From CAVROT01 sp963722905 (GTDB lineage: Bacteria > Pseudomonadota > Alphaproteobacteria > Rhodobacterales > Rhodobacteraceae), in contig CAVROT010000004.1 of NCBI GenBank assembly GCA_963722905.1, positions 372,001 to 436,000 of the forward strand: a stretch of 64,000 bases of DNA, read 5' to 3'. A model generated the notes under the pieces. The model was not told where the DNA came from and ran no database searches. It was given only the letters and a program-made list of their open reading frames with translations. The number at the start of each line of letters is the position of its first letter. Positions within the stretch are counted from its first letter, which is position 1. Position numbers and translations under genes: made by a program. Shown piece by piece: positions 16,416 through 25,361 of this stretch.

Positions 16416-17231
16416 CTACTGCTGTGCGGAGGCCATCACGCTGACGGCGACCTCCATCGCCTCGGTCCCGCCGCCCGCCGCCATGCCGCGCACGGGTGCG
16501 GCGGCCTGCGCGTCATGGCCCGAACCCAGCCGGATGTAGAGGTCCGAGGGGCAGCAGCCGTTGGCAGCGTCGAAGCCGACCCAGCCCAGCCCCTGCACCC
16601 AGACCTCGGCCCAGGCATGGCTCGCCTCGAACGCGCCGCCATCGGCCGAGGCGTGCAGGTAGCCCGTCACGTAGCGCGCGGGAATGTCGGCGGCGTGGGC
16701 CAGCGCGATCAGGGCATGGGCGTGGTCCTGGCAGACGCCGCGGCCCATCGCCAGCGCCTCGGCCGCCGGCGTGGCCGCACCCGTTTCGCCAGGCGAATAG
16801 GCGATGGCTCCGTTCACCGCATGGGCCAGCGCATGGGCGCGGGCCAGCGGATCGACCACCCCCGACAGGGCCGCGGCCGAGAGATCGATCAGCGCCTGAT
16901 CGGCGCGGGTCATCGCAGTGGCGCGCAGGTAGGCCTGCGGCGGCACCTTCTCGCGGTGGCCGCGCAGGACGCCCGACAAATCCGTCGTCTCGACCTCGCC
17001 CGCGACCGCGATCTCGATCCCGTCCACCGCGCCCAGCAGCGTCGCGGTCTCGATCCGGTCGCCCGCCCCGTCGCGGAAGGCGGCGCCGCGCGCGGCACCG
17101 GGGACGTCGATGGACCAGTCGATCACGCGCTGCCCCTCGAACTCGGACGGCCAGAGCCGCAGGCTCTGGATGACGCCGCGCATCGGCGGGTCGAAGCGGT
17201 AGGTGGTGGTGTGCGCGACCGTCAGCCTCAT
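16416..17231 (-). CDS. Transglutaminase-like cysteine peptidase of the Anbu operon
   Basis: 271 residues from ATG 17231, overlapping the alpha-E stop by four bases. The N-terminal beta domain opens MRLTVAHTTTYRFDPPM. The core contains catalytic Cys in GRGVCQDHAHALIALAH, His in EASHAWAEVWV and Asp in GFDAANG. This family accompanies alpha-E and ATP-grasp proteins and is thought to help make or cut a peptide-like product that Anbu may process. It ends with an Ala/Gly-rich tail. Confidence 0.95.
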   Translation of the reverse strand: MRLTVAHTTTYRFDPPMRGVIQSLRLWPSEFEGQRVIDWSIDVPGAARGAAFRDGAGDRIETATLLGAVDGIEIAVAGEVETTDLSGVLRGHREKVPPQAYLRATAMTRADQALIDLSAAALSGVVDPLARAHALAHAVNGAIAYSPGETGAATPAAEALAMGRGVCQDHAHALIALAHAADIPARYVTGYLHASADGGAFEASHAWAEVWVQGLGWVGFDAANGCCPSDLYIRLGSGHDAQAAAPVRGMAAGGGTEAMEVAVSVMASAQQ

Positions 17232-18181
17232 CGGGTGTCCCCGCTCAGATAGGTGGCGTGGACCGTCCAGCCCAGATCGGCGACGCTGTCGATGCACCGG
17301 CCCAGGAACTCGTGCAGACCCTCGTCGAAGATGTCCTCGACGGTGGCCGCCTCCAGCATGTCCTTGAACGCCCGGGCCTTGCGCTGCGCCTCGGTCTCGC
17401 GCCCGTAGCGCCGGGCGAGGCCATCGAGATGCGCCACCGCCCCTTCGGCGCAGGTGATCAACGACCGGGGCATCTGCCGGTTCAGCACGAGGAAATCCAC
17501 GATCTTGCCCGCCGTGACCTCGCCGCCGTAGGCCCAGTTGAAGGACCGCTGCGCCGACATGGCGCGCAGGAGCGTGCGCCATTGGTAGTTGTCCAGGCCC
17601 GACCCGACGAAGCTGACCTGTGGCAGAAGGACGTAATACTTCACGTCCAGCAGCCGCGCCGTGCTGTCGGCGCGTTCCAGCGACTGGCCGATATTGCTGA
17701 AGTCCCAGCCGTCGTTGCGCAGCTGGGTCGCCAGCCCCGCGCCGCGGATCAGTGCGGTCGTGCGCAGCGTCCACTCGCTGAGATCGCCCGAACTGAGCGA
17801 CGACCGTTCCTGGCGGGCGAACTCGGTCATCTCGCCGAAGGCGGTCTGCAGGGCGTCCCAGACCTGCCCGGTCAGCGCGGTGCGCACGATGCGCCCGTTC
17901 TCGCGCGCCTGCGCGATGCAGGACGCGACGGAGGACGGGTTGTCCCGGTCGAAGAAGAGATGCGTCTCGACGTTGCGCTGAACGGCCTCGCCGTATTTGG
18001 CGCGAAAGGCCGACCGGGTGCCGCTGGCGCGCAGCACGCTGTCCCATTCGTTGCGGTAGCCGCCGCCGGTGTTGGGCAGCAGCGCGTTGCGGGCGCCCAC
18101 CTCCAGCAGCCTGGCGTTCGTCTCGGCCCGTTCGATGTTGCGCGAGATCCAGAAGAGGTTCAGCGCGGTGCGGCTCAGCAT
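17228..18181 (-). CDS. Alpha-E domain-containing protein (Anbu operon)
   Basis: 317 residues, mostly alpha-helical, opening MLSRTALNLFWISRNIERAE, the family hallmark, and ending DLGWTVHATYLSGDTR. It includes HLFFDRDNPSSVASCIAQAR and a conserved LPRSLIxC-like block (MPRSLITCAEG). Alpha-E proteins have no established activity; they always travel with the ATP-grasp and transglutaminase partners. It starts 46 bases downstream of the ATP-grasp stop. Confidence 0.95.
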   Translation of the reverse strand: MLSRTALNLFWISRNIERAETNARLLEVGARNALLPNTGGGYRNEWDSVLRASGTRSAFRAKYGEAVQRNVETHLFFDRDNPSSVASCIAQARENGRIVRTALTGQVWDALQTAFGEMTEFARQERSSLSSGDLSEWTLRTTALIRGAGLATQLRNDGWDFSNIGQSLERADSTARLLDVKYYVLLPQVSFVGSGLDNYQWRTLLRAMSAQRSFNWAYGGEVTAGKIVDFLVLNRQMPRSLITCAEGAVAHLDGLARRYGRETEAQRKARAFKDMLEAATVEDIFDEGLHEFLGRCIDSVADLGWTVHATYLSGDTR

Positions 18182-18227
18182 GGCAGACCCCGCGCGGCGG
18201 CGGCTTGTGTGAAGGGCAAGGTTTCCA

Positions 18228-19631
18228 TCATCCGTCGGCCATGACCCAAGTGTCCTTCACGCCGCCGCCCTGCGACGAGTTCACCACCAGCGATCCCTCG
18301 GTCAGCGCCACGCGCGTAAGGCCGCCCGGCACCAGCTCGACCGTCTCGCCCACCAGGCAGTAGGGGCGCAGGTCGACGTGGCGGGGTGCGATCCCCTCCT
18401 CCACGAAGGTCGGACAGGTCGACAGCGACAGCGTCGGCTGCGCGATGTAGTTGCCGGGGTTGTCGCGGATCTTGAGGGCGAAGAGCTCGATCTCGGCTTT
18501 CGTGCTGCGCGGCCCCACCAGCATCCCGTACCCGCCAGACCCGTGCACCTCCTTGACGACGAGGTCGGCGAGGTTCTCCAGAACGTAGGTGCATTCGTCG
18601 GGCTTCGCGCACTGCCAGGTCGGCACGTTCTTCAGCATCGGCTCCTCGCCGAGGTAGAACCGGATCATGTCGGGGACGTAGGTGTAGATCGCCTTGTCGT
18701 CGGCCACGCCGGCGCCCGGCGCGCTGCTGATCGCGACCCCGCCCGAACGGTAGACGTTCATCAGGCCCGGCACGCCCAGCATGCTGTCGGGCCGGAAGCA
18801 CAGCGGATCGAGGAACGGATCGTCGATGCGCCGGTAGATCACGTCCACCCGGCGCGGGCCCTCGGTCGTGCGCATCCAGACGAAGTCGCCCTCGACGAAG
18901 AGGTCCTGCCCCTCGACCAGCTCGACCCCCATCATGTCGGCCAGGAAGGAATGTTCGTAATAGGCGCTGTTGAAATGGCCGGGCGTGAGGATGACGACGC
19001 AGGGCTCGCCCTCGCATTTCTTCGGCGCGACGCTGGCCAGCGTCCGCTTGAGCAGGGCGGGATAGGTCTCGACCGGGGCGATCCGGTTGGCCTGGAACAG
19101 CTGCGGGAACATCCGCATCATGATCTCGCGGTTCTCCAGCATGTAGGACACGCCGCTGGGGGTGCGGCAGTTGTCCTCGAGCACGAAGAACTCGTCGGGG
19201 CCGGTCCGCACGAGGTCGATGCCGACGATGTGCGAATAGACGCCGCGCGGCGGGACGATGCCGCAGACCGCCGTCTCGTAGGCCTCGTTGCGATAGACCA
19301 GCTCCGCCGGGATGCGCCCGGCGCGCACGATCTCGCCCCGGCCGTAGACGTCGACTAGGAACGCGTTGAGCGCGCGGGCACGCTGCTTGATGCCGCGCTC
19401 CAGCCGGGCCCATTCGTCAGCGCCGAAGACCCGCGGAAACATGTCGAAGGGGATCAGCCGGTCGGGGCTGCCGCCCTCGCCGTAGACGGCGAAGGTGATG
19501 CCGATCCGGCGAAAGAGGTTCTCGGCCTCCGACTGCTTGAGCGAGCGCAGCTCCTGGGGCATGTCGCGCGACCAGCCTTCGAGGCCACGGTAGGGGTCGC
19601 GCACCTGCGCGCCGCCGTCGCCTGCGAACAT
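18228..19631 (-). CDS. Circularly permuted ATP-grasp protein (Anbu operon)
   Basis: 467 residues if started at ATG 19631. Core motifs: AVYGEGGSPDRLIPFDMFPR, GIDLVRTGPDEFFVLEDNCR, LTPGHFNSAYYEHSFLA, and the nucleotide-binding VVKEVHGSGGYGMLVGPRS. The family's usual start is a few residues further on the N-side (M-S-Y-F-N-E-M-F); here that codon is ATA (19649-19647), reading I-S-Y-F-N-E-M-F, with only a G-rich run upstream. The frame stays open to 19811 with a possible TTG at 19685. So the real start may be ATA, TTG or the internal ATG. It is probably the carboxylate-amine ligase of the Anbu system. Confidence 0.93.
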   Translation of the reverse strand: MFAGDGGAQVRDPYRGLEGWSRDMPQELRSLKQSEAENLFRRIGITFAVYGEGGSPDRLIPFDMFPRVFGADEWARLERGIKQRARALNAFLVDVYGRGEIVRAGRIPAELVYRNEAYETAVCGIVPPRGVYSHIVGIDLVRTGPDEFFVLEDNCRTPSGVSYMLENREIMMRMFPQLFQANRIAPVETYPALLKRTLASVAPKKCEGEPCVVILTPGHFNSAYYEHSFLADMMGVELVEGQDLFVEGDFVWMRTTEGPRRVDVIYRRIDDPFLDPLCFRPDSMLGVPGLMNVYRSGGVAISSAPGAGVADDKAIYTYVPDMIRFYLGEEPMLKNVPTWQCAKPDECTYVLENLADLVVKEVHGSGGYGMLVGPRSTKAEIELFALKIRDNPGNYIAQPTLSLSTCPTFVEEGIAPRHVDLRPYCLVGETVELVPGGLTRVALTEGSLVVNSSQGGGVKDTWVMADG

Positions 19632-19919
19632 CTCGTTGAAATAGCTTATGGTCCCGCCCCCCGGTCCGGCCGCGCGACCACCCAATACGCGGCCCCGCGG
19701 CGATTGGAAACCGTTCGCGCCCCTTTGCCCTGCCGATCTGGGCGCCGGGGCCGCGATGACTGCGGCCGACCGGACCGCCAGATGGCCGACCGCCGCGCCC
19801 CCGTCGGGCATGCCGTTACGTCATGGTCAATCGGCAGGGAAGCCATTGCCCCGTTCATCCTCGGATAAGGAATGACGTTTAGGTCGTTTCGAAGGACCTG
19901 GGATGAGGGAATCGCAGCA

Positions 19920-20360
19920 ATGAAACAGATCCTGTACGTCAGCGATGCCGCCGGGGGCGCGACCCGGCCACATCTGGACGACATCCTGCGCTGCTCGCGC
20001 CGCAACAACCCCGAGCTGGGGATCACCGGGATCCTCGTCGTCCGCGACACGATGTTCGTCCAGGTGATCGAGGGCCCGGGAGAGCATCTGGGGGCGGTTG
20101 TCGACATCATCAACGACGACCCGCGGCACGGGAACGTCCGGATCCTGTCCTCACGCGACACCCCGCTGCCGTCCTTCGCGGATTGGGCCATGGGGTACTG
20201 CAGCCTGACGCACGACGATCCTCGCGACGCGGCCCTGGGCGATCTGGTCGATGCGGCCCTGCGCGGCACTGACGACGCGGCGGAGGCCCTGATGCGCTGC
20301 CTCGTGTCGATGCGATCCGAAGGCGACGGCCTGCGCGGTCCGGCGACGCAGGCAGCCTGA
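19920..20360 (+). CDS. BLUF-domain protein (blue-light/FAD sensor)
   Basis: 146 residues from ATG 19920, behind GAGGGA. It consists of a single BLUF domain: flavin-contacting Tyr in QILYVSDA, SRRNNPELGITGILVV with the Asn, and the Gln in MFVQVIEGP, so the photochemical triad looks complete. The last 40 residues are a helical tail with no output domain, as in short BLUF proteins that act by binding partners. It is divergent from the Anbu operon, with about 290 bases between the start codons. An upstream ATG at 19872 is in frame but less likely. Confidence 0.92.
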   Translation: MKQILYVSDAAGGATRPHLDDILRCSRRNNPELGITGILVVRDTMFVQVIEGPGEHLGAVVDIINDDPRHGNVRILSSRDTPLPSFADWAMGYCSLTHDDPRDAALGDLVDAALRGTDDAAEALMRCLVSMRSEGDGLRGPATQAA

Positions 20361-20423
20361 ACCGGATATCTGTCACGGGCGGCGCAGTTAGACACCGCGC
20401 CCCGGCGGATTAGATCGATCCCC

Positions 20424-21488
20424 ATGGCCGAGCCGCTCTTGACCTTCACCGATGCCGGCATCCATTGCCCCGCCGGCGGGTTCCATATCGACCCCTGGCG
20501 CCCGGTGGACCGCGCGCTGATCACCCACGGCCACGCCGACCATGCGCGGGACGGGATGGGCAGCTACCTCGCCACGGATGGCGCTGCCCCCGTCATGCGG
20601 CATCGCCTCGGCGACATCGCGCTGGAAACGATCCGCTACGGCGAGGTCCGCGAGGTCGGCGGCGTGCGCGTCTCCTTTCACCCCGCCGGCCACGTCCCCG
20701 GATCGGCCCAGATCCGGGTGGAGCGGGGGGGCGAGGTCTGGGTCGCGTCGGGCGACTACAAGGTCGAGGATGACGGCCTCAGCGCCCCGTTCGAACCGGT
20801 GCGATGCCACGCCTTCATCACCGAATGCACCTTTGGCTTGCCCGTCTTCAAATGGGCGCCGCAGGCGGACGTGGCGGCGCAGATCGATGACTGGTGGCGC
20901 ATCAACCACGACGCGGGCCGCATGTCCCTCCTGGGTGCCTACGCGCTGGGCAAGGCGCAGCGGCTGCTGTGCGCGGTCGACGCCTCGATCGGGCCGATCC
21001 TGACCCATGGTGCGGTCGAGAACACCAACGCGGTGCTGCGCGCGCAGGGCCTCACCCTGCCCGACACCATCCGCGTCACCCCCGAAACGGACCCCAAGGC
21101 GCATCCCGGCGCGCTGGTGGTGGCCCCGCCCTCGGCGCTGGGCTCGGCGTGGTCACGCCGGATCGGCGCATCGTCCAGCGGGTTCGCGTCGGGCTGGATG
21201 GCGCTGCGCGGGGTGCGCCGCCGTCGCGGCGGCGACCGCGGCTTCGTGATGTCGGACCATGCCGACTGGGACGGGCTGAACGCCGCCATCGCCGCCACCG
21301 GCGCCGAACGGATATTCGTCACGCACGGCTACACCGCGATCTTCCGCCGCTGGCTGGAAAGTCGCGGCTACGACGCCGCCGTGGTCGAGACCGCCTGGGA
21401 GGGCGAGGCGCTGGAGGAGGGAGAGGGCGACGCAGCCCCTGCCGGGGACGCCGCGAACCCGGAAGGGAACGCCGGGCCGCCGGGGTGA
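20424..21488 (+). CDS. Ligase-associated DNA damage response exonuclease (metallo-beta-lactamase/beta-CASP fold)
   Basis: 354 residues. The metal site HGHADHARDG near residue 35 is the HxHxDH motif of the MBL fold, followed by HPAGHVPGS, ASGDYKVEDD, TECTFG and the late MSDHADWDG and VTHGYTAIF motifs. This subgroup is encoded with ATP-dependent DNA ligases and is thought to process DNA ends. The cognate ligase is found 1 kb downstream, with a polyphosphate kinase between. The final 25 residues are acidic and low-complexity. The associated helicase and endonuclease often seen with this set are not in the window. Confidence 0.93.
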   Translation: MAEPLLTFTDAGIHCPAGGFHIDPWRPVDRALITHGHADHARDGMGSYLATDGAAPVMRHRLGDIALETIRYGEVREVGGVRVSFHPAGHVPGSAQIRVERGGEVWVASGDYKVEDDGLSAPFEPVRCHAFITECTFGLPVFKWAPQADVAAQIDDWWRINHDAGRMSLLGAYALGKAQRLLCAVDASIGPILTHGAVENTNAVLRAQGLTLPDTIRVTPETDPKAHPGALVVAPPSALGSAWSRRIGASSSGFASGWMALRGVRRRRGGDRGFVMSDHADWDGLNAAIAATGAERIFVTHGYTAIFRRWLESRGYDAAVVETAWEGEALEEGEGDAAPAGDAANPEGNAGPPG

Positions 21489-21587
21489 ATTGTGTCCTTG
21501 CCGGGGCACCGCGCGCATCGGACACCGGACCGCCGCATCGCCGGAACGCGGCTCCGGATCACGGCAACCGGCGCCACGGAGGCGGCC

Positions 21588-22415
21588 ATGGGCGACAAGA
21601 AGAAGACCAAGAAGATCAAGAAGATCAAGAAGATCAAGAACGACGTCTACGAGGCCGAACTGGAACGGCTTCAGATCGAGCTGGTCAAGATGCAGGAGTG
21701 GATCAAGTCCAGCGGTCACCGCGTGGTCGTCATCTTCGAAGGGCGCGACGCCGCCGGCAAGGGCGGCACGATCAAGCGGATCACCGAACCGCTCAACCCC
21801 CGCATCGCGTCCGTCGTGGCCCTGCCCGCCCCGACCGAACGCGAGAAGACGCAATGGTACTTCCAGCGCTATGTCGCGCATCTTCCCGCGGCCGGCGAGA
21901 TGGTGATGCTGGACCGGTCCTGGTACAACCGGGCTGGGGTCGAGCGTGTGATGGGGTTTTGCACCGACGCCGAATACGACGAGTTCCTTCGCGCGGCGCC
22001 CGAATTCGAGCGGATGCTGATCCGCGACGGCATCCAGATCATCAAGTACTGGTTCTCGGTCAGCGACGCCGAGCAGGAGCGTCGGTTTCAGGGGCGGCTC
22101 AGGGACCCGACCAAGCGGTGGAAGCTGAGCCCGATGGACCTGGAAAGCCGCAACCGTTGGGCCGACTACAGCCGCGCCAAGGACGCGATGTTCGCGGCCA
22201 CCGATATCGACGAGGCGCCGTGGAACGTCGTCGAGTCGGACGTGAAGAAACATGCGCGGCTCGACTGCATCGCGCACCTTCTCGGTGTGGTACCGTGGAA
22301 GGAGATGCCGATGCCCAAGGTCGAGCTGGGCCCCCGCCCAGAGGTCGTCGCCGCCGACCGCCCGCCGATAGAGTCGCAGAACTTCGTCCCGGCCCATCAC
22401 GAGGAGATCGCCTGA
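21588..22415 (+). CDS. ppk2: Polyphosphate kinase 2 (PPK2)
   Basis: 275 residues from ATG 21588, five bases after GGAGG. PPK2 transfers phosphate between polyphosphate and nucleoside phosphates. Walker A FEGRDAAGKGGTIKRI, then LPAPTEREKTQWYFQRY, Walker B-like MLDRSWYNRAGVERVMGF, and the lid region LRDPTKRWKLSPMDLESRNRW, the family order. The N-terminus is a lysine-rich repeat (see 21600-21635). It lies between the repair exonuclease and ligase in the same direction; a shared function is not established. The frame extends upstream to 21492 without a good ribosome site. Confidence 0.95.
   Translation: MGDKKKTKKIKKIKKIKNDVYEAELERLQIELVKMQEWIKSSGHRVVVIFEGRDAAGKGGTIKRITEPLNPRIASVVALPAPTEREKTQWYFQRYVAHLPAAGEMVMLDRSWYNRAGVERVMGFCTDAEYDEFLRAAPEFERMLIRDGIQIIKYWFSVSDAEQERRFQGRLRDPTKRWKLSPMDLESRNRWADYSRAKDAMFAATDIDEAPWNVVESDVKKHARLDCIAHLLGVVPWKEMPMPKVELGPRPEVVAADRPPIESQNFVPAHHEEIA
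21600..21635 (+). repeat. 9-bp tandem repeat encoding K-K-(T/I) in PPK2
   Basis: Four units of AAGAAGATC (the first with ACC) code for KKTKKIKKIKKI directly after the start of PPK2. Such an in-frame array can change length by slippage without breaking the frame. Confidence 0.85.
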
Positions 22416-22513
22416 TGCGGCAGGTTCCGGCGCCGTCCGGACGCCTTGCGGCCCGCACGCACCGTGCCTACAGGATCGCCGGCACCATTCCGTCGCCCGC
22501 CGGCATCGCCGTT

Positions 22514-22525
22514 CCCGCATGCGGG
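22514..22525. repeat. 12-bp palindrome CCCGCATGCGGG, copy 1
   Basis: Perfect palindrome, also present at 61085-61096. Its central ATG would be the upstream start of the ligase gene, which argues that the GTG at 22537 is the true start. It resembles the core of small dispersed repeats of alphaproteobacteria. Confidence 0.55.
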
Positions 22526-22536
22526 CTGGCGCGTCT

Positions 22537-24141
22537 GTGAAACGGTTCGCCGCGCTCTTTACCCAGCTCGACCGGACGACGAAGACGACCGTAAAGGTCG
22601 ACGCGCTGGCCGATTACTTCACCGCGGCGCCCGAACCGGACCGGGTCTGGACCATCGCGCTGCTCTCGGGCCGCCGCCCGAAGCGCACGGTCAATACCAC
22701 CCTCCTGCGCCGCTGGGCGGCCGAACGGGCGGACCTGCCGCTCTGGCTGGTCGAGGAAAGCTATCCCGTCGTCGGCGATCTGGCCGAGACGATCGCGCTG
22801 ATCCTGCCGCCCGCCGCGCATGCATCGGACCTGTCGCTGGGCCATTGGATCGACATGATCCGCGGTCTGGCCGGTCAGGGCGAGGATACGCGCCGCGCCG
22901 CGATCCTGGACGCGTGGGACCGGCTGGAGCCGACCGAGCGCTTCGTCTTCAACAAGCTCATCACCGGCGGCTTTCGAATGGGCGTCAGCCAGAAGCTGAT
23001 GACCCGCGCCCTGTCGCGCGCCACCGGCATCGACGAGCCCGACCTTGCCCACCGACTGATGGGCGACTGGGCGCCCGAGGTCATCGGCTACGACGCGCTG
23101 ATCCTCGCCCCGGACCCGCAGGCGGACCTCGGCAAGCCCTACCCGTTCTACCTGGCCTATCAGCTGGACGGCGGGCCCGAGGCTTTGGGTGCGCCGGACC
23201 GATGGGCGGCCGAGCGCAAGTGGGACGGCATCCGCGGACAGCTGGTCCTGCGCGGCGGCCAGCACGTCCTCTGGTCGCGCGGCGAAGAGCTGATGACCGA
23301 CCGCTTTCCCGAACTGGCCCGCCTGCGCGACTTCGTCCCCCACGGCACCGTCATCGACGGCGAGGTCCTGGCCTGGCGCGGCGACGCGCCGCTGCCCTTC
23401 AACGCCCTTCAAAAGAGGATCGGCCGCAAGACCGTGCCGAAGAAGCTGCTGGAGGACGCGCCCGTCGTCCTCAAGGCCTACGACCTGCTGGAATGGCAGG
23501 GCAACGACATGCGCCAGCGGTCCTTCGACGACCGCCGTGCCGCGCTGGAAGCGCTTGTCGCCGCTCTGCCGCCCGACGCGCCGCTGTTCCTGTCGCCGCT
23601 CGTTCCCTTCGACACTTGGGAGGCGCTGGCCGCCGAACGCGCCCGCTCGCGCGAGTTGGGCGCCGAGGGGGTGATGCTCAAGCGACGCGACAGCCCGTAC
23701 CGCGACGGGCGCCGCAAGGGCGACTGGTGGAAATGGAAGGTCGATCCGCTGACCATCGACGCGGTGATGGTCTATGCCCAGCAGGGCGCCGGGCGGCGTG
23801 CCAACCTCTTCACCGACTTCACCTTCGCCGTCTGGAAGGACGCTCCCGGCGCAAGCGACCTCATCCCCTTCACCAAGGCCTATTCCGGTCTTACCGACGC
23901 CGAGTTCCGCAAGATTACCGCCTGGGTCCGCCGCAACACGCTGGAGCGCTACGGCCCGGTGCGCCATGTCACACCCGAGCACGTGTTCGAGATCGCGTTC
24001 GAGGGCATCCAGCCCAGCCCGCGCCACAAGTCGGGCGTCGCCCTGCGCTTTCCCCGCATGTCGCGCTGGCGTCACGACAAACCGTTGAGCGAGGCCAACA
24101 CCATGGACGACCTGCGCGACATGCTGGCGGCCTACGGGTGA
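22537..24141 (+). CDS. ATP-dependent DNA ligase (cisplatin-damage-response type)
   Basis: 534 residues from GTG 22537 (MKRFAALF, the family N-terminus); ATG 22519 would add six residues. An N-terminal helical DNA-binding domain (FVFNKLITGGFRMGVSQKL) is followed by the nucleotidyltransferase core with adenylated Lys in AERKWDGIRGQ, motif III in GTVIDGEVLAW, EGVMLKRRDSPY and motif V KWKVDP, then an OB fold ending with FPRMSRWRHDK. This ligase clade accompanies the MBL exonuclease at 20424 and is linked with DNA crosslink repair in relatives. All motifs are intact. Confidence 0.95.
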   Translation: MKRFAALFTQLDRTTKTTVKVDALADYFTAAPEPDRVWTIALLSGRRPKRTVNTTLLRRWAAERADLPLWLVEESYPVVGDLAETIALILPPAAHASDLSLGHWIDMIRGLAGQGEDTRRAAILDAWDRLEPTERFVFNKLITGGFRMGVSQKLMTRALSRATGIDEPDLAHRLMGDWAPEVIGYDALILAPDPQADLGKPYPFYLAYQLDGGPEALGAPDRWAAERKWDGIRGQLVLRGGQHVLWSRGEELMTDRFPELARLRDFVPHGTVIDGEVLAWRGDAPLPFNALQKRIGRKTVPKKLLEDAPVVLKAYDLLEWQGNDMRQRSFDDRRAALEALVAALPPDAPLFLSPLVPFDTWEALAAERARSRELGAEGVMLKRRDSPYRDGRRKGDWWKWKVDPLTIDAVMVYAQQGAGRRANLFTDFTFAVWKDAPGASDLIPFTKAYSGLTDAEFRKITAWVRRNTLERYGPVRHVTPEHVFEIAFEGIQPSPRHKSGVALRFPRMSRWRHDKPLSEANTMDDLRDMLAAYG

Positions 24142-24260
24142 CGTCCGGGGAGCCTTTCCCGCAGCCTCGCGGTACCTGGCGATGACGCAATGCCGCCCTG
24201 CCGGAACCGGCATCGCCCCCTCTGCGCTGACGGCCAACACCCGTGAGGAACCCGACCGCC

Positions 24261-25196
24261 ATGGACGACGACGACGACCTTCCCGACGCCACACCGGACC
24301 GGGACTACGACACGCTGGCCGAATACCCTTTTGCCCGGCCGCCCGTCGCCCGCCCCAAGGTCCCGTCGGTCATGCCGCCGCCCGGCGCCTGCGATGCGCA
24401 TCTGCATGTCATGGGCGGGGCCGCCGATTTCGCGCTGGCACCGGGACGGGCCGAGAACCCGGCGCCCGGCATGGGCTACGACGACTGGCTGGATCTGCTG
24501 CGCACGCATCTCGACACGCTGGGCATGGGGCGAGCGGTGATCGTCCACTCCATTCTCTACGGCGACGACAATGGGGTCACGGTCGAGACGCTGCGCCGGC
24601 TGGGCGGCAATTTCCGCGGCATCGGCCTGCTGCGCGACGGCGCCCGCGAGGACCGGATCGAGGAGCTGCGCGTGCGCGGGATCGTCGGGCTGCGGCTGAA
24701 CTACGTCCATGGCGGCGTGCTGACGTGGGAGGGGGCGCAGGCCATGGCGCCGCAACTGGCCGCGCGCGACATGCACATCCAGATGCTGATGCATGCGCAC
24801 CTGCACATGGCCGATCTGGAGGACGCCGTGCGCGCCTGCCCGGTGCCGGTGGTGTTCGACCATATCGGCTGGCCCGATCCCGCCGCCGGCGTGGATCAGC
24901 CGGGCTTCGCCGCCCTGCGCCGTCTGATGGCCGAAGGCCACGCCTGGGTGAAGCTGTCGGGTCTCTACCGCGTCGCCGACGCGCCCTGGACGGCGACGGA
25001 CGATTTCGTCGCGGCCCTGGTCGCCGCCAACCCGGAACGCTGTCTCTGGGGGTCGGACTGGCCTCATATCATGCTGAACGGCACGGCCATGCCCGACGCC
25101 GGCCGCCTCATGGACCGCTTCATGGACACTGTCACCGGCAGCGCGGATCGCCAGCGCATTCTGGTCGACAATCCGGCCGCGCTCTACGGCTTCTGA
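24261..25196 (+). CDS. Amidohydrolase-family TIM-barrel hydrolase (2-pyrone-4,6-dicarboxylate lactonase-like)
   Basis: 311 residues from ATG 24261 (GTG 24243 is possible). An acidic N-terminal tail, then the metal motif CDAHLHVMG, a catalytic-barrel pattern (IVGLRLNYVHGG, MHAHLHM, VFDHIGWPD) and the C-terminal LWGSDWPHIMLNG. This matches the amidohydrolase-2 group that includes PDC lactonase. The substrate is not evident and the neighbours (DNA ligase, pepF) give no pathway. Confidence 0.85.
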   Translation: MDDDDDLPDATPDRDYDTLAEYPFARPPVARPKVPSVMPPPGACDAHLHVMGGAADFALAPGRAENPAPGMGYDDWLDLLRTHLDTLGMGRAVIVHSILYGDDNGVTVETLRRLGGNFRGIGLLRDGAREDRIEELRVRGIVGLRLNYVHGGVLTWEGAQAMAPQLAARDMHIQMLMHAHLHMADLEDAVRACPVPVVFDHIGWPDPAAGVDQPGFAALRRLMAEGHAWVKLSGLYRVADAPWTATDDFVAALVAANPERCLWGSDWPHIMLNGTAMPDAGRLMDRFMDTVTGSADRQRILVDNPAALYGF

Positions 25197-25361
25197 ATTG
25201 GACGACGGGCCGACGGGGGCCAAAGGGCCGACGGTCCGACGCCGTCACGGCATCGAAGGGTTCCTGCGGGGCGCGCCGGCGGGTGACCCTGCCGGCCTGC
25301 CCCTTGGCGCCGCTTCGCCGGGGGCTTAGGTGAGCCACCGGACATAGTGCGAGGATCTGAC

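Noticed and set aside
22519..22536. ATG 22519 as ligase start
   Set aside because: It falls in the middle of a dispersed palindrome, has no ribosome site, and the family N-terminus begins at GTG 22537.
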